Shown: in pieces, positions 54,738 to 64,000 of the stretch
How the letters are laid out: every line of letters begins with the position of its first letter
Numbering within the stretch: the first letter of the stretch is position 1
Assembly (NCBI GenBank): GCA_030407315.1
Contig: JALQPE010002521.1
Coordinates: 1 to 64,000, forward strand
Direction of reading: 5' to 3'
Source: Asparagopsis taxiformis
Lineage: Eukaryota; Rhodophyta; Florideophyceae; Bonnemaisoniales; Bonnemaisoniaceae
DNA: 64,000 nucleotides
Notes under the pieces: model-generated
Databases searched by the model: none
Seen by the model: the letters and a program-made list of their open reading frames with translations, nothing else
Told to the model about the DNA's origin: nothing
Position numbers and translations under genes: made by a program

Positions 54738-56780
54738 ACTGTTCATTGACAAACTCGTGTGTAGCCCCATTTAGACCACTCACCACTGGTATCTGCTGAG
54801 TCACCGCGCACTGCCCTGGTGCTCCCTCCTGAATTCGCTTGGGCTGTCTCAATACATTCCGTACTATGCCTATGAAGCAGTCCCGTTATGGATCAGCGTT
54901 CTGCGTGTTCAGCACATCATCCCCACGTTACCAGAGCTGCAATTTCTCAGCGGTACGGGTATCATCAATCCTTAGCACAGATGTGATACAGCAGCCGATG
55001 CAGGTCAATTTCTAGACTCATAATTTTGCACTCAAGAAGGGAGATCGGTATGGAAATTGTCCAGGCATAACAAACCGCCTGTCCTGCTCTCCTGCAGAGC
55101 AAGCTCCATCGATCCAGTTGATCAGGAACCTGACGACATGTACTCGGCGTTCGTTCCGGACGCGGAAAGGGCAAATTTTTGTGTGGCGTTTGCAGATTCA
55201 GTCGCAACGGGAAGCGATGAAACTTTCCGCATGGCGTTTGACGGCGGTTTATCTGAGACAGACATCGCGCGATCGGTGTTTCTGTCCAGATGAAGCTGGA
55301 GATCAATGCCGTATTTGAGCTGATAATTGGAGCAAAGATTTGAAACAAATTTTCTGTGCAAATTTACGACGCGACACGGCAGAGGGTGGATAACTCAACG
55401 TTAGATGTTATTGGTTGAGCCAACATTACAAGACCGTACCGACGACACGCGCAATCATTGATTTTTCGCTCATTGCTTAGAGAGCAAAACTGTCCAATGG
55501 TCGTATCAAGTTAGACCAGCACATATTTCCGCAACATCTTGGTGGAACGAAGTCGGTGCTCACGAAAGCCTGAGAGCTGCCTTGAGTCGAGGCTTTTGTA
55601 CGCCGCCTTATCTGTGGTAGTTTCATACTGCGTTGTTTCACCATTGGACTTGTGCCACGCACACTTGGATCTCTCTCCATACGTACGTGTAGATAAGATG
55701 TGAATTGAGCTACAATAGCATACCAAACTGGAAACCAGTATCTACATGCTTTGTGAGAATATAATGCCTCTTCCTCGAGAAAAGGCCTCCTTCGGAGTAC
55801 TAGATTTCATCCAACCATATCCATCCATCTCCCATCGCTTCAGCATGAAATCATCACCTTCCATCCATCGCAACGTGCGTCTCTATCCAAACACCACTCT
55901 CCACACATCTCCCCGATCTTTCAGTCCGACCGTACCCGGCGGCGGCCGAGAGTAACGTACTGGCCATTGTTAAAAGCATCTACGACGGCAATGAGCGCAT
56001 ATATTAAATCCTTCTCTATGTGAACAGAGACCCTGATTGCCTCTCGTTTGTGGCAGAAATCAAACAAACACAAAGTGGGAGGATTTGTCTTGTTCCGACA
56101 CCTGTCAAACCCCGATGCGCAGCACCAGGTAATCTGAATTGAAGGCGGTCGTATGCGGCCTGGAGCTCGGAGCCACGGTGCAAAATATGAAACAATACGT
56201 TTTGTAACCCCCCTACTGCAACTCGTCCATGCGAGAAGCAAAAGCTGCAGATTTTTAGCAAGTATCGATAGCTACAAAAAACCACTGCAACGTTTATTCC
56301 AGACTTGTATAAATTTTCATTAGCAATTACATTACCAAACACGAATAGTATTGCATTAAGATTTTTATGAGAATGACAGGGGTCAGCGGCCGGGTTCCCT
56401 CCAGCTCAGCTTAGCTCAGCTCCGGATGCAGATGTGGTGAAGGGAAGAGAGAACAGTCAGATATTCTACCATAATCTGATTTGATTTGCAATCCGAGAAC
56501 TTCTTGACTCCCAAATGGTGTAAACAGTATCCCTGCATATTGGCATCGACCAAAAGAACTGCAGCACTAACTCAATTTTCATTGCAGAGATCAGCACAAC
56601 GTATTCGTCTTGAGTGTCACAAGTTGCTCTTAGATGGCGCTAGCTCGAAGCTAGGAGAGTTGGTAGTTGTGCCGAGTCGGCGTCTTCGGTTTGATCGCTC
56701 GTGTGAATCATTTATGATATGATATGATATCCAAGCAAAATGGCAGGCAAGGAGATACAAAGCCACGCAACAATCAAGCT

Positions 56781-56916
56781 TACCACATTCCCCAGCCAGA
56801 ATCACCATAGCAATCCTTGCAGTCTGCATCCCACAGATCATCTTACGCAGTGCGTGCTGCCCAGGTCGTTATTCGGCCCTATCCAGAAACACTTTCAGGC
56901 CTAGTGCAACCAGTAG
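56781..56916 (-). pseudogene. TIR-domain relic at the arm boundary
   Basis: About 45 codons on the minus strand match the TIR part at 38.5 kb: LVALGLKVFLDR against LVANGLKVFLNK, and MQTARIAMVIL against METARIAVVIL. A TAA lies in the middle (minus strand of about 56869-56871). The match starts at the very edge of the inverted-repeat arm (GGACGTCC at 56933), so the first part of the domain is missing. Shows that a relative of the NB-ARC-WD-TIR gene was once here or was captured. Confidence 0.75.
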
Positions 56917-56929
56917 ATCTGAAATGGAA

Positions 56930-58703
56930 ATGGACGTCCGGTGAATGACCAGCGCAATTGCATTGCTGGCGAGCCCAGAAATTCTAAAATTTCAGTCAGA
57001 AAAAAATGCAAAAATACATCGATTTGGGCGGTCAAAAGTGCCGTACGGCACACCCCCATCTCAAAAACATGTTCACATGTGCATGTTTTTGAGAATAGCC
57101 CAAAAAATAAAGCAATTCAGGACGTCCGCCGGACATAGGCTTGATTCTAATTTGGCCACAACGGCCCCAGAGGCTACCAAGCGCCCCGAGCGGCCCCTCC
57201 CCGCTCACTTACCCACTCACGCCCATCTTGCAGAAACGTTCCTGCTGGCCTCATCCATGCCTTCACATCCACATCATAATCCTCTGCTGAGCTGTTCACC
57301 TTGGACGCTCACTGGAAGTACTCGTCTTCGACGTCCGCCAATGCAGGACAACACCATGAATACTAAACACACCGTGGATCTCAGTCATCAACGGTGGGCG
57401 TCCTTTAAATGACTGCTATAGAACCATTGCCCAAAGCCCTCTAGTTTGGACGCTCAGCCAACAGCGATTGCTGCTCTACCTCCTTGGTCGTTCTCCGATG
57501 CATGTAAATGCGTCAAAGTACGACCGATGGGGCAGTCCAAACTTTTTGCACCAGTGCACGCCTAGGGATACCACAAGGTTCGTCATACACACACAAACAC
57601 ACAAACAACCACGCACTGCAGCACCCAACTTTCGCATGCGTCAGTGATGTGCTGCTGCAGTGTGTATGCGCCGTGCGGTAGCAAGATTTCCATGCTTGCA
57701 GCCATTCACATCCAGACATCCAGCCGCCGACCAGGGAAGCCGTTTGCAGCCGATTCCCTCTTGTCTGCATGGCATCTCGGTGCTCTCAACACTTGCTTAG
57801 TTGCTGCGATGCGAGCAAATGTGCAGCACTCGCCTAGCTTGAAATGGACGTCCAGTGGAAGTCCGGCTCGGTTACATTGCTGGTCAGCCCTGAAATTCTA
57901 AAATGTTGGGCTGAGAAATAGCTGCAAAACTGTATCCATGTGCAATACTCGACCAACCTGAAATGGACGTCCGGTGAATGTCCAGCTCAATTGCATTGCT
58001 GGCGAGCCCAGAAATTCTAAAATTTCAGTCAGAAAAAAAATGCAAAAATACATCGATTTGGGCGGTCGAAAGTGCCGTACGGCACACCCCCATCTCAAAA
58101 ACATGTTCACATGTGCATGTTTTTGAGAATGGCTCAAAATTCAACTCAAATCAAGGTGTCTAATCTGGCCACAACGGCCCCAGAAGAAGCCATCCGACGC
58201 CCCGAGCGGGGCCATCGCTGGCTTCTGTAAGCATCAACTGTAAGCAAAGCCACATCTCACGAAGGATCGATTCCAGGCTCAGGCTCAATACGCCAGGGCA
58301 AAGTTTTGGTCCTTGTTTCGACATGCTCCCACCCCACTTTCTCACGACAAACACTACTCATCCATCGTGCTGCACATACTACGTGCACTTCGTATGAGCA
58401 GTGGGCCCGCCTGCGTGGTTGCTGTAATGCGTGGATGTGAGCAGCACACGAACAACCCAGAATGGACGTCTGGTGGATGTCCGGCTCAATTGCATTGCTG
58501 GCCAGCCCAGAAATTCTAAAATTTCCAAAAAGTCAATTTGGTGGCCCATCATCTCCCGTGCAGAAAACTTTCGCACTCATTTCTGATATACGTTTTGACA
58601 TGTTTCTTACTTTTAAGCATCAGGAAAGGCGTTACGGAAAATTGGGACTACGCCACTTGTGAGCCGCGTCGTCTGAGATAGCGAGTAGAGTTTGTTGTAT
58701 AGT
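56930..58703. repeat. Right arm of the foldback element
   Basis: Reverse-complement copy of 52565-54150 plus the outer end matching 51045-51300. GTGCCGTACGGCAC palindromes at 57038 and 58072. Near-identity of about 1.5 kb between the arms points to recent formation or ongoing conversion. Confidence 0.9.
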
Positions 58704-59215
58704 ATTTATATTGTATTCTAAATGTGCGTTCGAGACCTCGTTTGTAATGTTCTCGTGGTTTTGTGGGTATCAGTTTTGTGCTCACTTCTGGCAGCCCAAT
58801 GGTGGAATGTGCCTGAGCGATCAATCATCACCTACTGCTAGGTCATACATTTTGCTGGAAACGTTTGCTTGGAAGGACGAATGACCGCCGTGGGAGATGG
58901 ATTTTCAATTAATTCATTTGAAATAATAAAATTATATTAATTGCGAACTTCATGGAATAAGTTTGTGCTTTACAGTAGATATTACAGGGATCATTTAAGG
59001 GAAGCAAATGGATTGTGATATATATGATTATACCATTTCGATGTTCTCGATCCGGATCTCATCATTCGGGAGTTCAGAGACCATGGCTTGGGCCATTATT
59101 AATCTCAATACCGGCGATGATATGGAGTATGCACAGCAGGACTTAAGCTGACGTTGAAAGCTGTCCAGTCGACGCCGCAGGTTAACCTGTGGAATTCCAC
59201 TTCTCCGCCGTCACT
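58704..59215. other. No gene recognised
   Basis: AT-richer stretch between the foldback element and the exon-like array. No ORF or repeat of note. Confidence 0.4.
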
Positions 59216-59219
59216 GGCT

Positions 59220-60700
59220 GAGGTTCTTTGGCCGTGTTTCCTTTCTTTGGTGTAGAGGATAGAACGACGGTGAGTATGGCAGTTTGGAGAGTATGCAGCG
59301 AGGGAAGGGTGTGTTTTGAGTCGTACTGTTGTCGTTGATGCGATATAGATTCAATAGAAGCTTCGTGAGTCATGGTTTGCATGTTGTGAACGATGGGAGG
59401 CAGGTAAGTAAGTGAGTCTCGCGGGTGTGCAATAAGGGATGCATGGGTTTTTAGTCTGACTGTTCTGGTTCATTTTGATGTTGTATAGGTGGTGCAGGAA
59501 TAGTGATGAAGTAAGGTAAGTTTCATTGAGGTTAAAGACGGGTTTCGCGATGAAATGGAATGCTGACTACATTTTTTCGTTGCACGATTTGTGACTTATT
59601 GGTTGTATTGTTTGTATGATGTAACGAGATGAAGAGGTTAAGTGCGTCCTGACTCAGGATTCACCCTCGGAGGGTACGAAGCGAGGGAAGTGTTTGTTTT
59701 GAATTTGACTGTCGTCTTTTATGCAATATTTATTTATTGGGAGCTTAGTGATTCATGGTGCATATTTGCTGAAGGGTGGAAGGGAGGTAGGCGAGCATTT
59801 GAGGGGTGCAGTGAGTGGAATGTGGTGCAGTGAGTGGAATGTGGGTTTTGAGTCTGACTGCTGTGGTTGATGCTGATTTTGTGTAGGTGATTCTGGAATG
59901 GTGATGACGGAAGGTAAGTTACATTGAGCGCCTAGTTAAGTTGCGCGAAGATATGGAATGCTGACTACATTTTTTTGTACAACTTTTGACTTATGGTTTC
60001 TATTGTGTGCAGGATACAACGAGGGTAAGTGAGTTCTGAGGGTATGCAGCGAGGGAAGCATGGGTTTTCAGTCCGACTGTTGTTGTTGATTTCGATTTTT
60101 TGTAGGTGATGCAGGAATGGTGATGACGGAAGGTAAGTTGCATTTAGCGCGCAGTCCGGTGGTGCGAAGATGCGGAATGTTGACTTCATTTGTTGGTTGT
60201 GAGATTTTTGACTTTTGGTCTGTATTTTGTGTAGAATGAAACGAGGGTAAGTGAGTTCTGAGGGTATGCATCGAGGGAAGTGTTTGTTTCGAATCTGACT
60301 ATTGCAGTTGATGCGATATTTATTCATTGGAAGCTTATCAAGTCATGGTGCGTATTGTGTCGAGCGAAGGAAAGTGCGGAAGTTTTGAGAGTATGCTGAG
60401 AGGGACATGTGGGTTTTGAGTCCGACTGTTGTTGTTGATTTCGATTTTGTGCAGGTGATGCAGGAATGGTGATGACAGAAGGTAAGTTTCATTGAGCGCC
60501 AGGATGTGTTTTGCGAAGATATGGACTGCTGACTATGATTATTCATTGCAAGGTTTTTGGATCATGGTTTGTATTTTGTGTAGGATGGATGAGAGGTAAG
60601 TGAGGAAGTTTCTAGGATATCTGTCGTGGTAAGCGTTGCTTTTGAGTCTGACTGTTGTGTTGATTCTGATGTTGTGTATGTGATGCAGGAGTGGTGAAGC
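59220..60700 (+). repeat. Array of 27-nt and 12-nt exon-like modules with splice sites
   Basis: Diverged tandem repeats in which AG-bounded 27-nt segments (59489-59515, 59887-59913, 60106-60132, 60455-60481) and 12-nt segments (60013-60024, 60235-60246, 60584-60595) are each preceded by a T-rich tract ending TAG or CAG and followed by GTAAGT. Spacers of 81-102 nt (one 208) would be introns, with TGCTGAC-like branch sites. Weaker copies lie at about 59250, 59620 and 60676. One reading phase is open through three of the four 27-mers and two of the three 12-mers. No start or terminal exon is identified. Confidence 0.65.
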
Positions 60701-61042
60701 AGGAACGGCAGGACTGAAGGAGAGTGAAGAAGGGATGTAGGAAGATGGGGAATGAAGCTGTGAGGTGTTTCTGGTATGTGTATATTTTGGGGCATACGAT
60801 AGAAGTGAGAGTGGGTTTCAAGTGGTGTAAGATTTTGCTGACCATGTTCGTGTTTGATGTCTTGATGATGTAATGGGCTGGGGTGGTGTCGAGGAAAGCG
60901 GGGATGGAATTGGGAAGGAGCGGATTTTTGTAATCTAGGTCGTGAGGGTTCTTGCAGTATGTGCGGATGGTGGTGCATGGCGTTCGGATGGTAGGGAGAA
61001 CGTGATAGTGAGGGAGATGGGTGATCGACGATATGCTGACAG

Positions 61043-61201
61043 GTATTTTGTATTCTGGCTGGATACGTATTTCGTATTCTGGCTGGATACGTATTTCGTA
61101 TTCTGGCTGGATACGTATTTCCTATTCTGGCTGGATACGTATTTCCTATTCTAACCGGGTATTTATTTCCTATTCTGACCAGATATGTATTCCCTATTCT
61201 A
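61043..61201. repeat. 24-bp tandem repeat, 6.6 copies
   Basis: Units of GTATTTCGTATTCTGGCTGG plus ATAC; the first four are nearly identical and the last two and a half are diverged. Confidence 0.95.
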
Positions 61202-61325
61202 GAGAGACGTGTTGTATACGAGCAGTTTCCTAAATGAGAGAATAAAATACGGTCCGATATGGGACCTGAATTTACCATCCGCTGTAATTTCTTCCCTCCC
61301 GGTTTTCGCTGATATATTGTATACT

Positions 61326-61626
61326 GGATGTCGGGTCCTAGTATTCCGCCAAACGTACTAGAGAAAGTGGATGTCGGGTCCTAGTATTCCGCCATATGTA
61401 CTAGAGAAAGTGGATGTCGGGTCCTAGTATTCCGCCAAACGTACTAGAGAAAGTGGATGCCGGGCCCTAGTATTCCGCCATATGTACTAGAGAAAGTGGA
61501 TGTCGGGTCCTAGTATTCCGCCAAACGTACTAGAGAAAGTGGATGTCGGGCCCTAGTATTCCACCATATGTACTAGAGAAAGTGGATGTCGGGTCCTAGT
61601 ATTCCGCCATATGTACTAGAGAAAGT
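61326..61626. repeat. 43-bp tandem repeat, seven copies with 86-bp alternation
   Basis: Exactly 7 x 43 bp, GGATGTCGGGTCCTAGTATT...GTACTAGAGAAAGT. Units mostly alternate between CCAAACG and CCATATG in the middle, so the higher-order period is 86 bp. Confidence 0.95.
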
Positions 61627-61775
61627 GGACGTCCGCATCCAAAAAATTTTTATTTTTTTTTGGACGCGGACGTTCATTTGTTCTAGTAAATCTCGGGGCC
61701 GACTAGGACCCGTACTAGAGAGACTGGACGTCCGCGTCCACTTCCGAAAACACAGACGGTGCCCCTTCGCCAACA
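61627..61775. repeat. GGACGTCC palindrome cluster, right
   Basis: Continues the 43-bp array. Has GGACGTCCGC twice, a GGACGCGGACGTTC arm, TACTAGAG, and ends with TTCCGAAAACACAGACGG, the reverse complement of the start of the cluster at 49.58 kb. Confidence 0.85.
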
Positions 61776-62189
61776 ATTTTCTCGTGGGACAATTTTTGCG
61801 GGACGGTCAAATTGCTATTCCGCCGGGCCAGACTGCGCACCCAATTTCGGAGCCGCTCCCCTATTTTCGCGCGAAACCCATCGCTGGTTCCAGCGCATCG
61901 CACATCTCCTAGAGTCAGTCAGAGAGTTAGTCGGTGCCGGGCTTGCACGCATTTTCCAGGTTGTGCGCCGACATACGTGAGCGCGACTCTCAGTACGTGA
62001 CATAGCGCGACCTCTGCGTGGCGGTAGGCGGTTATTGAGGATTGCATAGCGTGGGCGACGAGTAGCTGCAGGGCAAACGAAGAGTAGTTGCGTGGCGAAC
62101 GAAGAGCGGTCGAAGCGCGGGCGAGGAGTGATACGTGGTGTCTCCTGGCAGTCTTTGGCGCGACTTGCGCGGCGGTTCCCGAACCTCGT

Positions 62190-62252
62190 ACAGGTGGTCA
62201 GCGGGCGGCGCCTAGGGCGTAAGCGAGTGGGTTCGATTCCCACGCATCGACG
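62190..62252 (+). other. tRNA-like fragment with a consensus B box
   Basis: GTGGGTTCGATTCCCACGC forms a perfect T arm (pol III B box GGTTCGATTCC). The upstream sequence does not make a credible D arm, anticodon arm or matching acceptor stem, so it is not called as a tRNA gene. Confidence 0.4.
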
Positions 62253-62756
62253 GCGTTCTGCGCGACGCGTGTTAGCACCAGCAATACAAAACGTTCGTTT
62301 GTAGGCTCGCACAAGCGTTCAACTTCCCAGTTAGTCTAGCCCAGTGTGGATTGCCTCCGTGCGGATAGCTGACGCGAGTAGTAACGCGACGCGCAAGCGA
62401 CGAATCATGTGCGGCCTGTCGGACGAGTGCGTCAGCGGCTCGCGAGCGGCGTCGCTCCATTGCGTGCGGCGACCGTTCCAAGTCATTCAGCGATAGAACG
62501 TCAATTGCGCAGGGCGCGGTGAAACTTCGTCTGACGTCGCGACTGACGTTTTCGTGCGGTGTCACGTTATCGACTGAACCGGTTCGAGAATACTGGGCGC
62601 TGCGGGCACACGAAATAGACGGCAAGGATGATATGTCGGCGCGCTTTTTCGCATACGCGTTGGAGCGAGCCTCATGGTCCTGGCCCGTTTTCTCCATGAG
62701 ATCTGCAGGCGTCCTCCTTGGTTCGTATGCCGCTCTTGGCTCGGCGGTTCTGCACG

Positions 62757-63360
62757 TTAGTTGCGTGGCGGGCGATGGCGCGTCCTCTTGTCCGCTAACC
62801 GCGAACTGGAGCGACTGGGTGGCGTCAGGCGCGGTTTGGTGACGCTTGTCGCTTCCGGCGTGCGCTTCTTCGGCGGGGGTCCCCGGCGGTCGCGTGACGT
62901 AGCGTGGTCGGGCTCGGTGTCGCGTCCGGCGGCGCTCGAAGCGGTTCGCTTTAGGTCCTTGCGAAAACGTGCCACAATGGGTGCGGGTAGTGAGCCCACG
63001 GGTTCCCAGGTATCATCGCGCGGCGAATATCCTTTCCAGCGCACTCGGAAAACGGCTTCCCCAGCATCGTCAATGCCTTCGGCCATGAGTTTGTCAATCA
63101 TAAATTCGCGCGTTCCGTACCCAGACTCTGGGCTAACTTTGCGCGAAGCTTCGAGGTCGCGTTCGCTGCGTCGCGTAGCGTCGCTAGCGGCTTCCGTTGC
63201 GGTAGCATCTTCCTCGTCGTCTAGCGGGGAAGGCGCGGGCGTCGCAATACGCGGTGCGACACGGATGCGGTCGGAACTAACGAGCTCGGGCACGCCATCT
63301 ATTACGATTTCGTAGGTATGGCCGCGACAGCCTATTACAGGGAAAGGGCGGAGACGGGGT
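62757..63360 (-). pseudogene. Chromovirus chromodomain / integrase C-terminal part
   Basis: Minus-strand frame with HTYEIVIDG just after the integrase, then a chromodomain about 60 residues further (FMIDKLMAEG, FRVRWKGYS, DDTWEPVGSLP) and a basic tail (PPPKKRT). Chromodomains at this place mark the chromovirus branch of Ty3/gypsy and steer insertion to histone-marked chromatin. It is one frame away from the integrase part; the shift lies near 63355-63362. Confidence 0.8.
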
Positions 63361-64000
63361 AGTCCAATTTCGACGCACGCGCTCCTTCGTCTCGCTGCGC
63401 TCGAGTCGTCGCTCCCGCGCGGGTATCCAAGTAGACTTGGTCACCCACCTTGATTTCCTTGTTCACTGCGCGTACGCCGCGGTCGAAATCCCGTTTATAC
63501 CGCGCTTGCGCCTTCTTCAGCGCGTTTGCTGCGCGCGCGTAGGCGTCCGATAATCGCGCTAGAAATTCCATGCGGAGAAACGGCGTGCTGCGAATCGTGT
63601 CCACTTGTTCCATTCCCAGCGATACGGGGTAGCGTGTGAGCGTAAGTTCGAACGGCGACGTATTCGTCGAGCGGTGTATCGCGCGGTTGTAAGCGTACGC
63701 TAGCGCGTCTAAATGCTCGTCCCAATCTCTGCACTCTTCATCTACATAATGGCGCAGCGTCGCGACGATGGTGCGGTTCATGCGCTCGACTTGTCCGTTC
63801 GATTGCGGATGGTACGTTGTTGTGAATATGTTTCGCGTACCCATCAGCGCGCAAGTCTCCTGAAACAGCTTCGAGCGGAATTGCGGCCCATTGTCCGAAA
63901 GTAGCGTGCGCGGCGGTCCATAGACGAACACCCAATCTCGGCAAAATGCCTTCGAAGGCATTTTCCGTTGCGATCGCAACGGCGAGCGCGGATACGCGTC
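63335..64000 (-). pseudogene. Ty3/gypsy (chromovirus) integrase, partial
   Basis: Open from the window end, so the start is unseen. Carries the second Asp of the catalytic triad (TLLSDNGPQFRSKLF), the Glu (HPQSNGQVERMNRT) and the typical ACA-type YAYNRAIHRSTNTSPFEL. It ends in SALSL and TAA at 63335-63337 instead of running into the downstream part, so the gene carries a one-base frameshift. Protease, reverse transcriptase and RNase H should lie beyond 64000. Confidence 0.88.

Larger units (their letters stand above)
51045..58703. mobile_element. Foldback-type inverted-repeat element, 7.7 kb
   Basis: The outer ends match as inverted repeats: 51045-51300 against about 58450-58703 (ACTATACAACAA...CTACTCGCTAT, then ATATCAGAA.TGAGTGCG and GGGCCACCAAATTGA). 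The inner arms match almost base for base: about 52565-54150 against 56930-58530, coordinates summing to 111084-111085 with one A-run difference. The left arm has about 1.3 kb more, made of extra tandem units. Between the arms is a 2.8-kb centre (54150-56930). The plan (long, internally repetitive arms around a centre) is that of foldback elements. No target duplication and no transposase were found. Confidence 0.8.

Noticed and set aside
61326..61626. Regular array resembling CRISPR
   Set aside because: Units are contiguous with no unique spacers, and the genome is eukaryotic; it is a simple tandem repeat.
62190..62252. Possible tRNA gene
   Set aside because: Good T arm only; no acceptor stem or anticodon arm can be formed.

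Overview
The window looks like repeat-rich nuclear DNA of a eukaryote with few introns. Its long ORFs are uninterrupted, and there are Ty1/copia and Ty3/gypsy LTR elements, a KDZ-type DNA transposase and an NB-ARC/WD-repeat/TIR protein. There are no bacterial operons and no rRNA. This would suit a multicellular red alga of the Chondrus type, but that is inferred from gene style only (about even odds). Very little ordinary housekeeping sequence is present.

Layout. 0.2-9.4 kb: two large intronless genes in tandem, a ParB-like / zinc / 2-oxoglutarate-oxygenase-like fusion and a KDZ (Plavaka-like) transposase. Related palindromic hairpins lie on both sides of the transposase. 9.4-11.5 kb: no gene, one 45-bp tandem repeat. 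11.5-14.7 kb and 27.7-31.4 kb: two copies of a 3.2-kb block. Between them sit Copia-1 (14.90-19.52 kb), a 258-bp miniature LTR element (19.66-19.92 kb), Copia-3 (20.65-26.77 kb) and a solo LTR. 32.9-39.0 kb: an NB-ARC/WD-repeat gene with a C-terminal TIR domain. It is split by a chimeric, deleted copia element and by one in-frame stop; its upstream region recurs at 41.3-42.9 kb. 43.7-45.0 kb: a tyrosine recombinase on the minus strand. 45.9-48.7 kb: a CG-rich LTR-element gag region. 51.0-58.7 kb: a foldback-type inverted-repeat element built of palindrome-rich units, with a relic of a TIR domain in its centre. 59.2-60.7 kb: an array of exact 27-nt and 12-nt exon-like modules with consensus splice sites. 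61.0-61.8 kb: two tandem arrays. 62.7-64.0 kb: a chromovirus integrase and chromodomain on the minus strand, cut by the window end.

Most notable. (1) In Copia-3 a predicted 64-nt intron would create, by splicing, the start codon of a separate double zinc-finger ORF. No ATG occurs in about 1.1 kb before the gag-pol ATG, so splicing could choose which protein is made. (2) The 27-nt/12-nt micro-exon array. (3) The NB-ARC-WD-TIR gene, with a TIR relic truncated exactly at a foldback arm. (4) Two copia-type elements whose 3' LTR is about 45-50 bp longer than the 5' LTR. (5) Four elements share a primer site matching a 5'-half methionine tRNA ending in the anticodon loop. (6) A base-modification-like gene stands next to a KDZ transposase.
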